Positions 54,840 to 62,963 of a stretch of DNA of 64,000 nt are shown here, piece by piece. Numbering within the stretch: position 1 is the stretch's first letter; the number at the start of each line of letters is the position of its first letter. Under the pieces are notes generated by a model, which made no database searches, was not told the DNA's origin, and saw only the letters and a list, made by a program, of their open reading frames with translations. The stretch is taken from NCBI GenBank assembly GCA_963678205.1, contig OY782760.1, positions 1,054,001 to 1,118,000 on the forward strand, in the 5' to 3' direction. Source of the DNA: G963556115 sp963678205. GTDB taxonomy: Bacteria > Planctomycetota > SZUA-567. Made by a program: the position numbers and the translations under genes.

Positions 54840-55623
54840 AATTTTTAGAAACTTTGCTTTGTTGGTGTGTTTGCTGTTACCTCTTGAGACTCTAGAGGCT
54901 TCTGAAAAGTCAGGAATAAGCTCTTTATATCAAATTTCAACTTTGCAGGCGTTACTTGCAGGGGAGTATGACGGTACTGTGAGTGTTGGTGAGCTTCTCA
55001 GTAAAGGTGATATGGGGCTTGGGACACTTGATAAACTGGCTGGTGAGATGATTGTCTGGGATGGGGTTGCATATCAGGCTCGTGTTGACGGCAAGGTATA
55101 TAAAGTTGCTAAGACTATGACAAGTCCTTTTGCAAATGTAGCAAAGGTAAGAGACAGTAAAACGGCTTCAATTTCATTTTCAGGTAGTTATGATGTCTTA
55201 AAAAAGAAATTGAATGAAAAATTTCCTAAGCAGAACAAACCAGTTCTTTTCTGCCTTAGGGGGACTTTTCATAAGTTGTCATATAGGAGTGTGCCTGCTC
55301 AGAAAAAACCATATACTCCACTTGTTGATGTTGTCAAACAGCAAGTAGTTTTTGAAAAAGATTTTGCTAAAGGGATGATTGTTGGGTTTCGTTTTCCAGA
55401 CTATATGGCAGGGATAAATGCAACAGGCTTTCATTTTCATTTTTTGTCAGAAGATAAGACTTTTGGTGGTCATTTATTGGGAGTAGAGTCAGGTGATATT
55501 CGCGTTACGGCCTCAACGCTCAATATGTTGAGTGTCTTTTTGCCTGACACCATAACTTCTGCGGCACTTGACAAGGTTGATTCGCATAAGGATGTAGAAG
55601 CTGTTGAAAAATTGAAGCGATGA
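54826..55623 (+). CDS. budA: Alpha-acetolactate decarboxylase with N-terminal signal peptide
   Basis: Converts acetolactate to acetoin, usually in the cytoplasm. The 265-residue protein has the family features: GMG-L-GTLDKLAGEMIVWDG, the WDGVAYQ segment, and the zinc site FHFHFLSEDKTFGGH with its three His, followed by GVESGDIRV. Unlike most BudA proteins, the first 27 residues form a signal peptide (KIFRNFALLVCLLLPLETLEA), so the enzyme probably acts in the periplasm. Secreted forms are known in some Gram-positive and proteobacterial species. It overlaps the BASS transporter gene by 14 bases. No acetolactate synthase is in the window. A long palindromic terminator follows. Confidence 0.93.
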   Translation: MLRDKIFRNFALLVCLLLPLETLEASEKSGISSLYQISTLQALLAGEYDGTVSVGELLSKGDMGLGTLDKLAGEMIVWDGVAYQARVDGKVYKVAKTMTSPFANVAKVRDSKTASISFSGSYDVLKKKLNEKFPKQNKPVLFCLRGTFHKLSYRSVPAQKKPYTPLVDVVKQQVVFEKDFAKGMIVGFRFPDYMAGINATGFHFHFLSEDKTFGGHLLGVESGDIRVTASTLNMLSVFLPDTITSAALDKVDSHKDVEAVEKLKR

Positions 55624-55645
55624 TTATTTTGTTAGCTATTTTAGT

Positions 55646-55688
55646 GAATTACAAGAGCTACTGCTATTAGCAGTAGCTCTTGTAATTC
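55646..55688 (+). terminator. 43-bp palindromic terminator
   Basis: Two 21-base arms (GAATTACAAGAGCTACTGCTA and its complement) around a single T at 55667. It lies 22 bases after budA. Confidence 0.85.
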
Positions 55689-55817
55689 ATAGACGATATT
55701 GTTATTCAGTAAAAAATAATCCATTTTTAATTGTTTGCTAGTCTTGCGTAAAGTTTATCATAGTGTTAAAATAATATAAGAATATTATGACTATCATTTC
55801 TTGGAAGGTTTGTAATA

Positions 55818-57689
55818 ATGAAAGATTCTAAAGATACTGCTAGCGTTGATATAATTAAAGATATGGCTGAAAATTTAGGGCATATATATTATTCGATGCT
55901 TCTTGAGCCAGGGGCTGATCCTGAAGAAAAAGCGATTAAAGGAAGAGTTTTTGGAAATGCTGGGAAAATTTTTAAAATACCTTCTGGTGATGATACATAT
56001 TTTAATCATAGATTTTGTGAAGCTCTTGATAGTAATGAAAAGCAAAGACTTAGAGAATTATTAATCAATGCCATGAGCTCATTGTCCTCATATGAAATAG
56101 AGTTGAGGGTAGAAAATAAAAAAGGTAGATTTATTTGGCTGATAAATAAGGGTTATTTTAAACGGGATCCGGCAACAAAACGAATAGTCCAACAAGGATT
56201 TATTACTAAAATACCAGCAAGGATGCTCAAACGCAATGAATACGGCTCTGGAGATAAACGCTATCATTCGGTTGCTGGACTTATGAATGATTATGTCTTT
56301 AGTGTTAGATGTAAGGACGGTGAGGTCATTGAGACAATTCATGGGGGCGCGTGCAAAGATGTAACTGGGTATACAGAGCAGGAGTTCTTTGAAGATGAAA
56401 ATCTTTGGTTTACTATGGTTCATCCAAGGGACAAGGATCTTATTCTTGAGAGAGCTAATAAAATGGCCTGCGGTGAGCAAGTTGATGAAATCATCCATAG
56501 AATAAAGCATAAGAATGGCCAGACCAGATGGGTTAAGAGTGTAATAGTTCCACATCATGATGAATTTGGGAATGTTTTTCTTTATGATGGGGTAATAAGA
56601 GATATTACTGAGCAAATTATAGAGCAACAGCATCTGGAACAAAAGTCATATATGAATGAACTCCTACTTGATGCAACTCCATATCCGATGATCCTTATGC
56701 AGAATGATGGGGTCGTTCTTAAAGCAAACCGAGCTGGCTATGAGATAGGAGCTCTTGATGAACAATCATGTTCTACAATGTGGAAAAAAGAGATAGATGC
56801 TACATGTGAATTTAGAAAAATGCTAGAAAAATCAATGAAGGAAGATAGTATCGTTGTTGGTGATCTAGCGTATCAAGATATCATATATGAAGTAACAATT
56901 GTACCTAATGAACCGGATTTGCTTCTGGCGTGTTTACACGATGTAACAAAGAACAGGGCTATGAGTGATAGGCTTGAAGAAGACAAGATGGTTATGCAGG
57001 CTGTATTTGAGAATACTATAGCTAGTATTATGCTTCTAGATATAAATGGTAAATTCGAAGCTATTAATAATACGGCATCAAAAATAATTGATATGGCTCA
57101 AACTGAAGTGGTTGGTCTCTCTTTATCTGAGGTTTTTTCTAAAGAAGAGGCTGAAGTGAGGATGAATTATATTCGCCAAGTTACTACGAATCATCAAGCG
57201 CTTAAGTTTGAGGAAAACGTAAAGGGATACCAGCTTGTAACAATGGTAATTCCTGTAATAGATAACAATTCAGAAGTAATAAAAATAGCCATATTTTCAA
57301 AAGATGTAACTCAAATGAAAAAAGCTGAGGAAAATCTGATTGAGACGTATCAGGTTATTACTGCAATTGTTGAAAATGCTCCTATGGTTATTATTGGACT
57401 GAATAAGGACAGACATGTTATGTTGTGGAATGACGGCGCAGAGTATATGTCTCGTATTAAGTCAGAAAAAGCCTATAATAGTAAAATTACCGAACTTTAT
57501 GAATCTGCTGATGAATCAGTTTTGCAGGCTATAGACAAAGCGTATGAGGGAGAAGCTGTAGAGCTTAAAAATGCTACTATTACTATACTAAATGGGAATG
57601 AATATTCATTGAGCATTAGTTTTGTGCCGAAACTGGATGCTAAGGGGGGGGTAAGTGGTGTGATCATTATGGCAAGTATGGTGGGATAA
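55818..57689 (+). CDS. Multi-PAS protein without an output domain
   Basis: A 623-residue soluble protein made of about five PAS-type domains. Recognisable units: about 60-140 (LRVENKKGRFIWLINKGY), 145-275 (GGACKDVTGYTEQEFF, then WFTMVHPRDKDLI and GVIRDITEQ), 285-385 (ATPYPMILMQNDGVVLKANR), 395-500 (FENTIASIMLLDINGKFEAINN), and 510-623 (VENAPMVIIGLNKDRHVMLWND). The second resembles the PAS_3 fold. After the last PAS the protein stops, with no kinase, GGDEF or EAL domain, and no frameshift sign beyond the stop (convergent gene 35 bases away). It may act as a sensor partner for a separate kinase such as the hybrid kinases here. GGAAGG lies upstream of the ATG. Confidence 0.88.
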   Translation: MKDSKDTASVDIIKDMAENLGHIYYSMLLEPGADPEEKAIKGRVFGNAGKIFKIPSGDDTYFNHRFCEALDSNEKQRLRELLINAMSSLSSYEIELRVENKKGRFIWLINKGYFKRDPATKRIVQQGFITKIPARMLKRNEYGSGDKRYHSVAGLMNDYVFSVRCKDGEVIETIHGGACKDVTGYTEQEFFEDENLWFTMVHPRDKDLILERANKMACGEQVDEIIHRIKHKNGQTRWVKSVIVPHHDEFGNVFLYDGVIRDITEQIIEQQHLEQKSYMNELLLDATPYPMILMQNDGVVLKANRAGYEIGALDEQSCSTMWKKEIDATCEFRKMLEKSMKEDSIVVGDLAYQDIIYEVTIVPNEPDLLLACLHDVTKNRAMSDRLEEDKMVMQAVFENTIASIMLLDINGKFEAINNTASKIIDMAQTEVVGLSLSEVFSKEEAEVRMNYIRQVTTNHQALKFEENVKGYQLVTMVIPVIDNNSEVIKIAIFSKDVTQMKKAEENLIETYQVITAIVENAPMVIIGLNKDRHVMLWNDGAEYMSRIKSEKAYNSKITELYESADESVLQAIDKAYEGEAVELKNATITILNGNEYSLSISFVPKLDAKGGVSGVIIMASMVG

Positions 57690-57724
57690 GCAGAGTTTCT
57701 ATAGTTATAGGCTTGTATAGTGGC

Positions 57725-58723
57725 TCAGGGGTTAGTAAAAGATTCTCCAACCCTCATAAGAGCTTGGTCAATGTTTATTGTTGGTTTCCATTCAAGAGCT
57801 AATTTTGCATTGCTATTATCAAAATAATGGCTTGTTGATAGTTGTAACGCGAGGAATCTGGTCATCGGTGGTTCCCAATTAGGCGAAAATATTGACCCAA
57901 TTTTTTCAAGAAATGCCCCTAATATATATGCATACTTGCTAGAAAGTTGTTTTTCAACAATTGGTTCGTTACAGGATTTTATAAGTTTGTTTATGAATTC
58001 CCAACAGTTTACCGGTTGGTCTTCATTGATGAAAAATACTTTTCCACAAACATTTTTATCTAATTCAGTCAGTTTTTTTAGAGCGCATATGTGAGCATCA
58101 GCAACATTTTCAACATAACTTACACTTACTAGATTTGCCCCATCACCGATTATCCTTAGTTTCTTACTATGGGCTTTTTTAATAATTCGTGGTATCAGGT
58201 TAGTGTCTCCTGGGCCAAATATTAAATGAGGCCGAAGCGAGCAGGTATGTAGTCCTGCTCTACCGTTATATGATAAAACTAAAAGTTCTGCCTCGGCTTT
58301 GGTGGCGGCGTAATATGTAAGGTATTTATTTGGATATGGGAGAGTCTCAGTGCCATTAATAATTTCTTCTCTACCATATACAACGCTTGGTGTACTGGTG
58401 TATATGAAATTTTTTACGCCTCTCAATCCAGCTGCCTGAAGTAGGTTGCGAGTACCGACAACATTTGTCTGATAATAATCTATAAATTTGCCTGCAATAC
58501 CTGTTTTTGAGGCCACATGGAATATTGTACTTACTCCTTCACAAGCATTAATCAAATTATCTTTATTTGTCAAATCTGCACTGATTACCTTGATTCCACA
58601 TTCTTCAAGATCAGGGTATTTTCCACGTGAGAGTACAGTAATATCTGTATATCCTGCTTCTAGGATTTTGTCTACTATGTGCCTGCCTAAAAAACCAGCT
58701 CCACCAGTTACAAGTATTTTCAT
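57725..58723 (-). CDS. NAD-dependent epimerase / 3-beta-HSD-like reductase
   Basis: A 332-residue extended short-chain dehydrogenase. The NAD(P)-binding VTGGAGFLGRHIVDKI starts the protein; D and N residues follow in ISADLTNKDNL, and HVASKTG, the catalytic YYAATKAEAELL (YxxxK) and RPHLIFGPGD. The subfamily resembles the 3-beta-hydroxysteroid dehydrogenase / NSDHL group, which in bacteria also includes enzymes of long-chain olefin (OleD) and hopanoid metabolism. The substrate is unknown. It is convergent with the PAS gene and divergent from tRNA-Ser. Confidence 0.88.
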   Translation of the reverse strand: MKILVTGGAGFLGRHIVDKILEAGYTDITVLSRGKYPDLEECGIKVISADLTNKDNLINACEGVSTIFHVASKTGIAGKFIDYYQTNVVGTRNLLQAAGLRGVKNFIYTSTPSVVYGREEIINGTETLPYPNKYLTYYAATKAEAELLVLSYNGRAGLHTCSLRPHLIFGPGDTNLIPRIIKKAHSKKLRIIGDGANLVSVSYVENVADAHICALKKLTELDKNVCGKVFFINEDQPVNCWEFINKLIKSCNEPIVEKQLSSKYAYILGAFLEKIGSIFSPNWEPPMTRFLALQLSTSHYFDNSNAKLALEWKPTINIDQALMRVGESFTNP

Positions 58724-58862
58724 ATAATCTGTACTCCTAAGGGGAATGAGTGTGAGGTTAATTTTTCTATACCCAATATGGTATTATTTGTTATTTATAA
58801 CTTATTATTAAGTAAGATGATATTATTATTATAAAATATTTCAAAAAAAACACAATATGCAC

Positions 58863-58890
58863 TTGCATACCGATCGCATTTTAATATACT
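58863..58890 (+). promoter_or_regulatory. Promoter of tRNA-Ser
   Basis: TTGCAT (58863-58868) and TATACT (58885-58890) with a 16-base spacer, 29 bases before the tRNA. Confidence 0.6.
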
Positions 58891-58919
58891 CTAATTCTAC
58901 AATTTGGCAAGTAACAAAT

Positions 58920-59009
58920 GGAGCGATGTCGGAGTCCGGTTTATCGAGCTGGTTTTGAAAACCAGTGTGGTTCGCGCCACCGGGGGTTCGAATCCCTCTC
59001 GCTCCGCCA
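58920..59009 (+). tRNA. tRNA-Ser (anticodon UGA), CCA encoded
   Basis: A 90-base tRNA with a full cloverleaf. The acceptor is GGAGCGA with TCGCTCC, then G and an encoded CCA (59007-59009). The anticodon arm is CTGGT-TTTGAAA-ACCAG, giving UGA. A long variable arm (GTGG-TTCGCG-CCAC) marks a class II tRNA, and the T arm contains GGTTCGAAT. It reads UCA and, by wobble, other UCN codons. It has its own promoter and terminator. Confidence 0.97.
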
Positions 59010-59016
59010 AAAATTT

Positions 59017-59058
59017 AAAGAGCAGTAATACACTTAAATGTATTACTGCTCTTTTTTT
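59017..59058 (+). terminator. Intrinsic terminator of tRNA-Ser
   Basis: A 16-bp perfect stem (AAAGAGCAGTAATACA / TGTATTACTGCTCTTT) with a CTTAAA loop and a run of T at 59052-59058. Confidence 0.95.
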
Positions 59059-59378
59059 ATATAATTTTGGAATTATAAGTTTAGTCTTTAAAAATAAAAA
59101 AATCCTTAGATATGTATAATTGTCTTGCGTTTACAGAAAACAATTTATGAATTAAATATGGTCAGCGTTATTTTAGCATGAATATAGTAATTTATTTTTA
59201 TTTTATTTATAAATAGTTATATAAGAAGCTAATGTCTGCAACTTTTTACGGCATTTTTTCTGACTATTTTATTATCTCTATTGATGATTAAGCCTATAAA
59301 AATATAATTTAAAAATTTGTATGTATAATGTTTGTGTTGCTTTTTGAGATAAAAAGAATAGTAAGGATAATTTAAAGA
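59059..59378. other. Intergenic region before the sodium-dependent transporter gene
   Basis: 320 AT-rich bases. A TATAAT at 59324-59329 is a possible -10 with no clear -35. No riboswitch-like structure is recognised. Confidence 0.45.
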
Positions 59379-60749
59379 GTGAAATCAAAAGATAATTTTT
59401 CAGGAAGTTTTGGGGTTGTATTGGCTGCGGTTGGATCTGCTATTGGGCTAGGTAATATCTGGAAATTTCCTTATATGACTGGAGTAAATGGAGGATCTGC
59501 ATTTGTCGTTATTTACTTGATTTGTATAGCATTTATTGGCGTACCATTAGTACTCTCAGCTTTTATTATAGGTCGAAATTCTGGGGAAAATCCTATAAGT
59601 GCTTATAAAAAGATAGCTCCGAATACTCCATGGTTTTTAAATGGCTGGCTTGGTACACTTATCGGCTTTATTATTCTTACTTTCTATTCTGTGGTTGCCG
59701 GATGGGCAATCTACTATGCTTACCAGAGTGCTATTGGCGGTTTAGCAGGGTTGGCTCCTAATGAGGTAGGGGCAGCATTTGGAAGCTTTTCAGCAAGTAG
59801 TTGGAAGCCAGTATGCTGTCAGATGATATTTATGCTTGCGACAGGGTATATCCTTCTTAAAGGCGTTAAGGATGGTATTGAAAAATTTTCTAGATTACTT
59901 ATGCCTCTTTTACTTATGCTGCTTATTATTCTTGATATAAGAGCAGTGACACTTGAAGGCTCAGCTGCTGGGCTTGATTTTCTCTTTAATCCAGATTTTT
60001 CAAAGCTAACACTTAGTGCTGTTTTATCTGCTCTTGGGCATTCTTTCTTTACACTCTCTGTTGGCGCTGGAACTATGATTACCTATGGTTCATACATTAA
60101 GAAAGAGAATCATTTGATGCCAATTGTAGCCAATATTGCTTTTGCAGATACGCTTATTGCTATAATGGCTGGAGTTGCTATATTCCCGGCTGTATTTGCT
60201 TTCGGAGTCGAACCAGCATCTGGGCCAGGGCTGGTATTTGTGACTCTTCCAAATATCTTTAATATGATGCCAATGGGACAAATATTTTCATTTATTTTCT
60301 TTATGCTGCTTTCTATCGCTGCTCTTACCTCATCAATTTCTATGATAGAGCCAAGTATAGCATATCTTATCTCTGAGTATAAATGGGATAGAAAAAAAGC
60401 GACTATTATAGTCTGTATTGCTGCAACTGTGATTGGAGCTGTATTGTCACAGGGTAATGGTGCGTTGAATTCATTCAAACTTCCTTTCTATTTTGAAGGG
60501 CATGTACAGAAGATGGATATCTTTGGCTGGGTGATTACTCTCACTGATCAACTTATGCCAATATGTGGGTTCTTCATTGCTATATTTGTTGGCTGGTATA
60601 TGGATAAAAAACTTGTTGAGATAGAGATATCAAGTAACGGTAAATATAATGTCTGGTATTTTTCATTGTTCAGGTTTGCAATCAAATATACTGCTCCTGT
60701 AGCTATAGTATTGATTTTTGTTACAGCTATATTTGGATTATTTAAATAA
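59379..60749 (+). CDS. Sodium-dependent transporter, NSS/SNF family
   Basis: A 456-residue inner-membrane protein with about 11 helices. The family signature lies at the N-terminus: GVVLAAVGSAIGLGNIWKFP, then the unwound TM1 and NGGSAFVVIY. TM6 and TM8 regions are recognisable (LGHSFFTLSVGAGTMITYGS; AALTSSISMIEP). NSS transporters take up amino acids or amines with Na+, as LeuT and MhsT do. The substrate is not determined. The GTG start is supported by AAGGAT about 10 bases upstream and by the immediate match to family N-termini. It is monocistronic or shared with the small secreted protein gene 91 bases downstream. Confidence 0.93.
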   Translation: MKSKDNFSGSFGVVLAAVGSAIGLGNIWKFPYMTGVNGGSAFVVIYLICIAFIGVPLVLSAFIIGRNSGENPISAYKKIAPNTPWFLNGWLGTLIGFIILTFYSVVAGWAIYYAYQSAIGGLAGLAPNEVGAAFGSFSASSWKPVCCQMIFMLATGYILLKGVKDGIEKFSRLLMPLLLMLLIILDIRAVTLEGSAAGLDFLFNPDFSKLTLSAVLSALGHSFFTLSVGAGTMITYGSYIKKENHLMPIVANIAFADTLIAIMAGVAIFPAVFAFGVEPASGPGLVFVTLPNIFNMMPMGQIFSFIFFMLLSIAALTSSISMIEPSIAYLISEYKWDRKKATIIVCIAATVIGAVLSQGNGALNSFKLPFYFEGHVQKMDIFGWVITLTDQLMPICGFFIAIFVGWYMDKKLVEIEISSNGKYNVWYFSLFRFAIKYTAPVAIVLIFVTAIFGLFK

Positions 60750-60840
60750 TTTTAATTGATTTTGATACGGCAAGGGCTATACTGAATATACCATTTGTCT
60801 CAAATTTATTAATGACTGGTCGAGCTGAAAATAAGGTCTT

Positions 60841-61317
60841 ATGAAATCAATAAAATTATGGGTAAAAATCATGGTATTGGCTATTTGCTTCAGTCTTTTT
60901 GCTGAAGCTGGTTATGCTATAATGCCTCCAGATGTATATAAAAAAGCGATTCAGGATTCTCCTGTGAAAGCTTTGGCTAAAGTTTTAGATGTTGTTGTTA
61001 CTGAGAAATCAAAATATTATATATGTAAAAGGGTAAAATTTAAGCTTGTAAAATCATATGGTTTGATTAAACCTTCAAAAATATTCTACGGGCATTGCAA
61101 AAGTGCTACAGATAATAAGATTGTCGGTGGTACAATATATTATTATCCTGAGAAAGGGGATGAGGTATTTGTCACTCTTGATGGGGTAGGTATTGATGGT
61201 GACGCGGGTTATTTTACCAGTTTTACCTTACTGGATGATAAGCTGAGGAATACTTTGATTAAAATCGGTCTTGATGGGCTGGACTATGGGTTTGGCAAAG
61301 TTACACGAAAAAATTGA
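60841..61317 (+). CDS. Small secreted hypothetical protein
   Basis: A 158-residue protein with a signal peptide (KIMVLAICFSLFAEAGYA, cleavage after about residue 26). The mature part of 130 residues is beta-rich and basic in its first half (ICKRVKFKLVKSYGLIKPS), with two Cys that could pair (YICK and GHCK), and a GDEVFVTLDG strand. The function is unknown. The pattern recalls small periplasmic beta-sandwich proteins that form envelope accessory folds, but I cannot name a family. A terminator between it and flgM serves both directions. Confidence 0.75.
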   Translation: MKSIKLWVKIMVLAICFSLFAEAGYAIMPPDVYKKAIQDSPVKALAKVLDVVVTEKSKYYICKRVKFKLVKSYGLIKPSKIFYGHCKSATDNKIVGGTIYYYPEKGDEVFVTLDGVGIDGDAGYFTSFTLLDDKLRNTLIKIGLDGLDYGFGKVTRKN

Positions 61318-61343
61318 GCCTATGAGCCTATATGATGGATAGG

Positions 61344-61392
61344 TTAATAATTCGAGCGAACCTGCTATATACAGGTTCGCTCGAATTATTAA
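61344..61392. terminator. Bidirectional terminator between secreted protein gene and flgM
   Basis: A 21-bp perfect stem starting TTAATAATTCGAGCGAACC, with a 7-base loop CTATATA. It lies between convergent genes. Confidence 0.9.
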
Positions 61393-61424
61393 TAATACTT
61401 TTATACTATTACTATTGATAAGGA

Positions 61425-61700
61425 TTATAGATTTTTTAAAGCTTCATTCATAGCTCTGTCTAGAGCAGAATCAAGTTTATCGTCAGTAATGTACGTGCCA
61501 TCTTTTATCTGCTGGCGAACTTCCATTATCTTATCCAGACGTAATTTTTCTGCACCACGTACGGTCATTACATCATTGGATATTTTTACTGAATCTGCTT
61601 GGTTAAGCGTGGGGTTCTGCTGAAAATCGTAAACTTTCTTTAGTTTACGAGCAGGGATATTCCCCATCATACCATTGATTCCTGAAACGTTATTGTTCAT
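61425..61700 (-). CDS. flgM: Anti-sigma-28 factor FlgM
   Basis: A 91-residue negative regulator that holds sigma-28 until the flagellar hook is complete and FlgM is exported. The C-terminal sigma-binding half follows the family: DSVKISNDV, then RLDKIMEVRQQIKDGTYITDDKLDSALDRAMNEAL. The N-terminal half is disordered and Asn-rich, as in other FlgM proteins. AGGAG lies about 11 bases before the ATG. It lies downstream of fliA on the same strand, 158 bases apart, with its own sigma-70-type promoter, so flgM can be made before sigma-28 is active. Confidence 0.9.
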   Translation of the reverse strand: MNNNVSGINGMMGNIPARKLKKVYDFQQNPTLNQADSVKISNDVMTVRGAEKLRLDKIMEVRQQIKDGTYITDDKLDSALDRAMNEALKNL

Positions 61701-61768
61701 ATCGTGCCCTCTCCTTACCTCGGTTTATTTTCAACCGTGCCTAAGTTTATGCAGTTTATCTCATATAT

Positions 61769-61797
61769 AGTATACAATATGTAAGATAAGTTTGCAA
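61769..61797 (-). promoter_or_regulatory. Promoter candidate of flgM
   Basis: On the minus strand, TTGCAA (61797-61792) and TATACT (61774-61769) with a 17-base spacer, 68 bases before the flgM start. This is a housekeeping type, not sigma-28. Confidence 0.6.
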
Positions 61798-61858
61798 CTA
61801 ATAAATCCGGGCAAAGTTGATTAATTTAAATTAATTTTCGGCTTTTAAAAAGAAACCT

Positions 61859-62605
61859 TTATAGGTAAATACCTTTTTTCTCCATTTTACTTCGTATTTT
61901 ATTGGTCATAGCTGTATGAATTTGGCAAACTCTACTTTCAGAAACATTCATTACCTGACCAATTTCTTTTAGTGTGAGTTCCTCCTGATAGTAAAGAACT
62001 ACAAGAAGCTGCTCTTTTTCATCAAGAAGGTCATAAATTAGGTTTACAACTTCTTCAGTCTCTATATTATAGCCTGGTTCATTGGTTTTCTTTTTATTGG
62101 CAAGAACGTCTGCAAAAGAATGATTGTCATTTTCTGAGGAGTCATTTATTCTGATCATGCGTGAAGCCTGTTCACCAATCTCAGCATCCCAGAATTCATT
62201 CATTGATAGGCCAGCTTTTTCCGCAATAGACTCTGAGGTTAGTTCGCCTCCGGTACTTCTTATCTCTTGCTGTGCCTTATTGATACGGGTTACTCTGTCT
62301 CTGGTAACTCGTCCTAGCGTATCATGGTTACGAAGTTCATCAATGATAGAACCGCGTATTCGTGTAAGGGCGTAGGTAGTAAATTTAGCTTCTCTGGAAG
62401 CGTCGTAACGCTTAATCGCTGATAGTAGCCCCATGCATCCTGCAGAATATAGATCCTCCCTATCAACGTAAGTAGGAACATTAACAGACATGCGTCCGAC
62501 AGTTACCTTGACCATTGGCAGGTAGGCTTCAACTAATTCCTCGTAAGCCTCTCTATCGCCGTTTCTATAACGTTCCCAGAGCGTGGCGTTGTCATCATTG
62601 GTCAT
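61859..62605 (-). CDS. fliA: Flagellar sigma factor sigma-28 (FliA)
   Basis: A 248-residue RNA polymerase sigma factor. Region 2 holds the conserved PTYVDREDLYSAGCMGLLSAIKRYD, then TYALTRIRGSIIDELR. Region 3 (HDTLGRVTRDRVTRINKA) and region 4 (KEQLLVVLYYQEELTLKEIGQVMNVSESRVCQIH) follow. The region 2 and 3 sequences match FliA/WhiG sigma factors rather than stress sigma factors. It drives late flagellar and chemotaxis genes. flgM lies downstream. No other flagellar gene is in the window. A promoter candidate with a palindromic -35 lies upstream. Confidence 0.95.
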   Translation of the reverse strand: MTNDDNATLWERYRNGDREAYEELVEAYLPMVKVTVGRMSVNVPTYVDREDLYSAGCMGLLSAIKRYDASREAKFTTYALTRIRGSIIDELRNHDTLGRVTRDRVTRINKAQQEIRSTGGELTSESIAEKAGLSMNEFWDAEIGEQASRMIRINDSSENDNHSFADVLANKKKTNEPGYNIETEEVVNLIYDLLDEKEQLLVVLYYQEELTLKEIGQVMNVSESRVCQIHTAMTNKIRSKMEKKGIYL

Positions 62606-62907
62606 TTTGAATCCTGCGATCTATTTATTTAATAATTGTGATATTTATCCCAACTATATTTTTATACAAAAAATATTTGCAAATATTGCATTCTTGTTCT
62701 TGGCTATTTATTATTGATAAATACGAATTAATTATATTAATAATAATAGCTCGGTAGATTATATCGAAAAGATAATAGTTCTGATATAATTAAAATACCT
62801 TGAAAAAGCATTTTGATTTAAAAAAAGTACGACTTTCCGATTATAGATGATATTGGCTAGGACAAAAATATCATTTCTATTATAGTATATTTGATTAAAA
62901 ATTCGAG
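62606..62907. other. Intergenic region upstream of fliA
   Basis: About 300 AT-rich bases. Besides the promoter listed at 62653, it includes a perfect 16-bp palindrome, AATATTTGCAAATATT (62672-62687), that overlaps the -35 and could be an operator. Nothing else is seen. Confidence 0.5.
62653..62682 (-). promoter_or_regulatory. Promoter candidate of fliA with palindromic operator
   Basis: On the minus strand, TTGCAA (62682-62677) and TATAGT (62658-62653) with an 18-base spacer. The -35 is the centre of a 16-bp palindrome (62672-62687), which suggests repression. Confidence 0.45.
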
Positions 62908-62938
62908 AAAAAAAACTCTCAAGGAATCCTTGAGAGTT
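62908..62938 (-). terminator. Intrinsic terminator of the PEP-CTERM gene
   Basis: A 12-bp perfect stem (AACTCTCAAGGA / TCCTTGAGAGTT) around one base, followed on the minus strand by a run of eight T. Confidence 0.9.
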
Positions 62939-62963
62939 AAAATTTATAATTATCAGTATTTAT

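Noticed and set aside
55749..55756. TAAAGTTT upstream of the PAS gene as a sigma-28 -35
   Set aside because: Perfect -35 but no acceptable GCCGATAA at the right distance; AAAATAAT is too weak.
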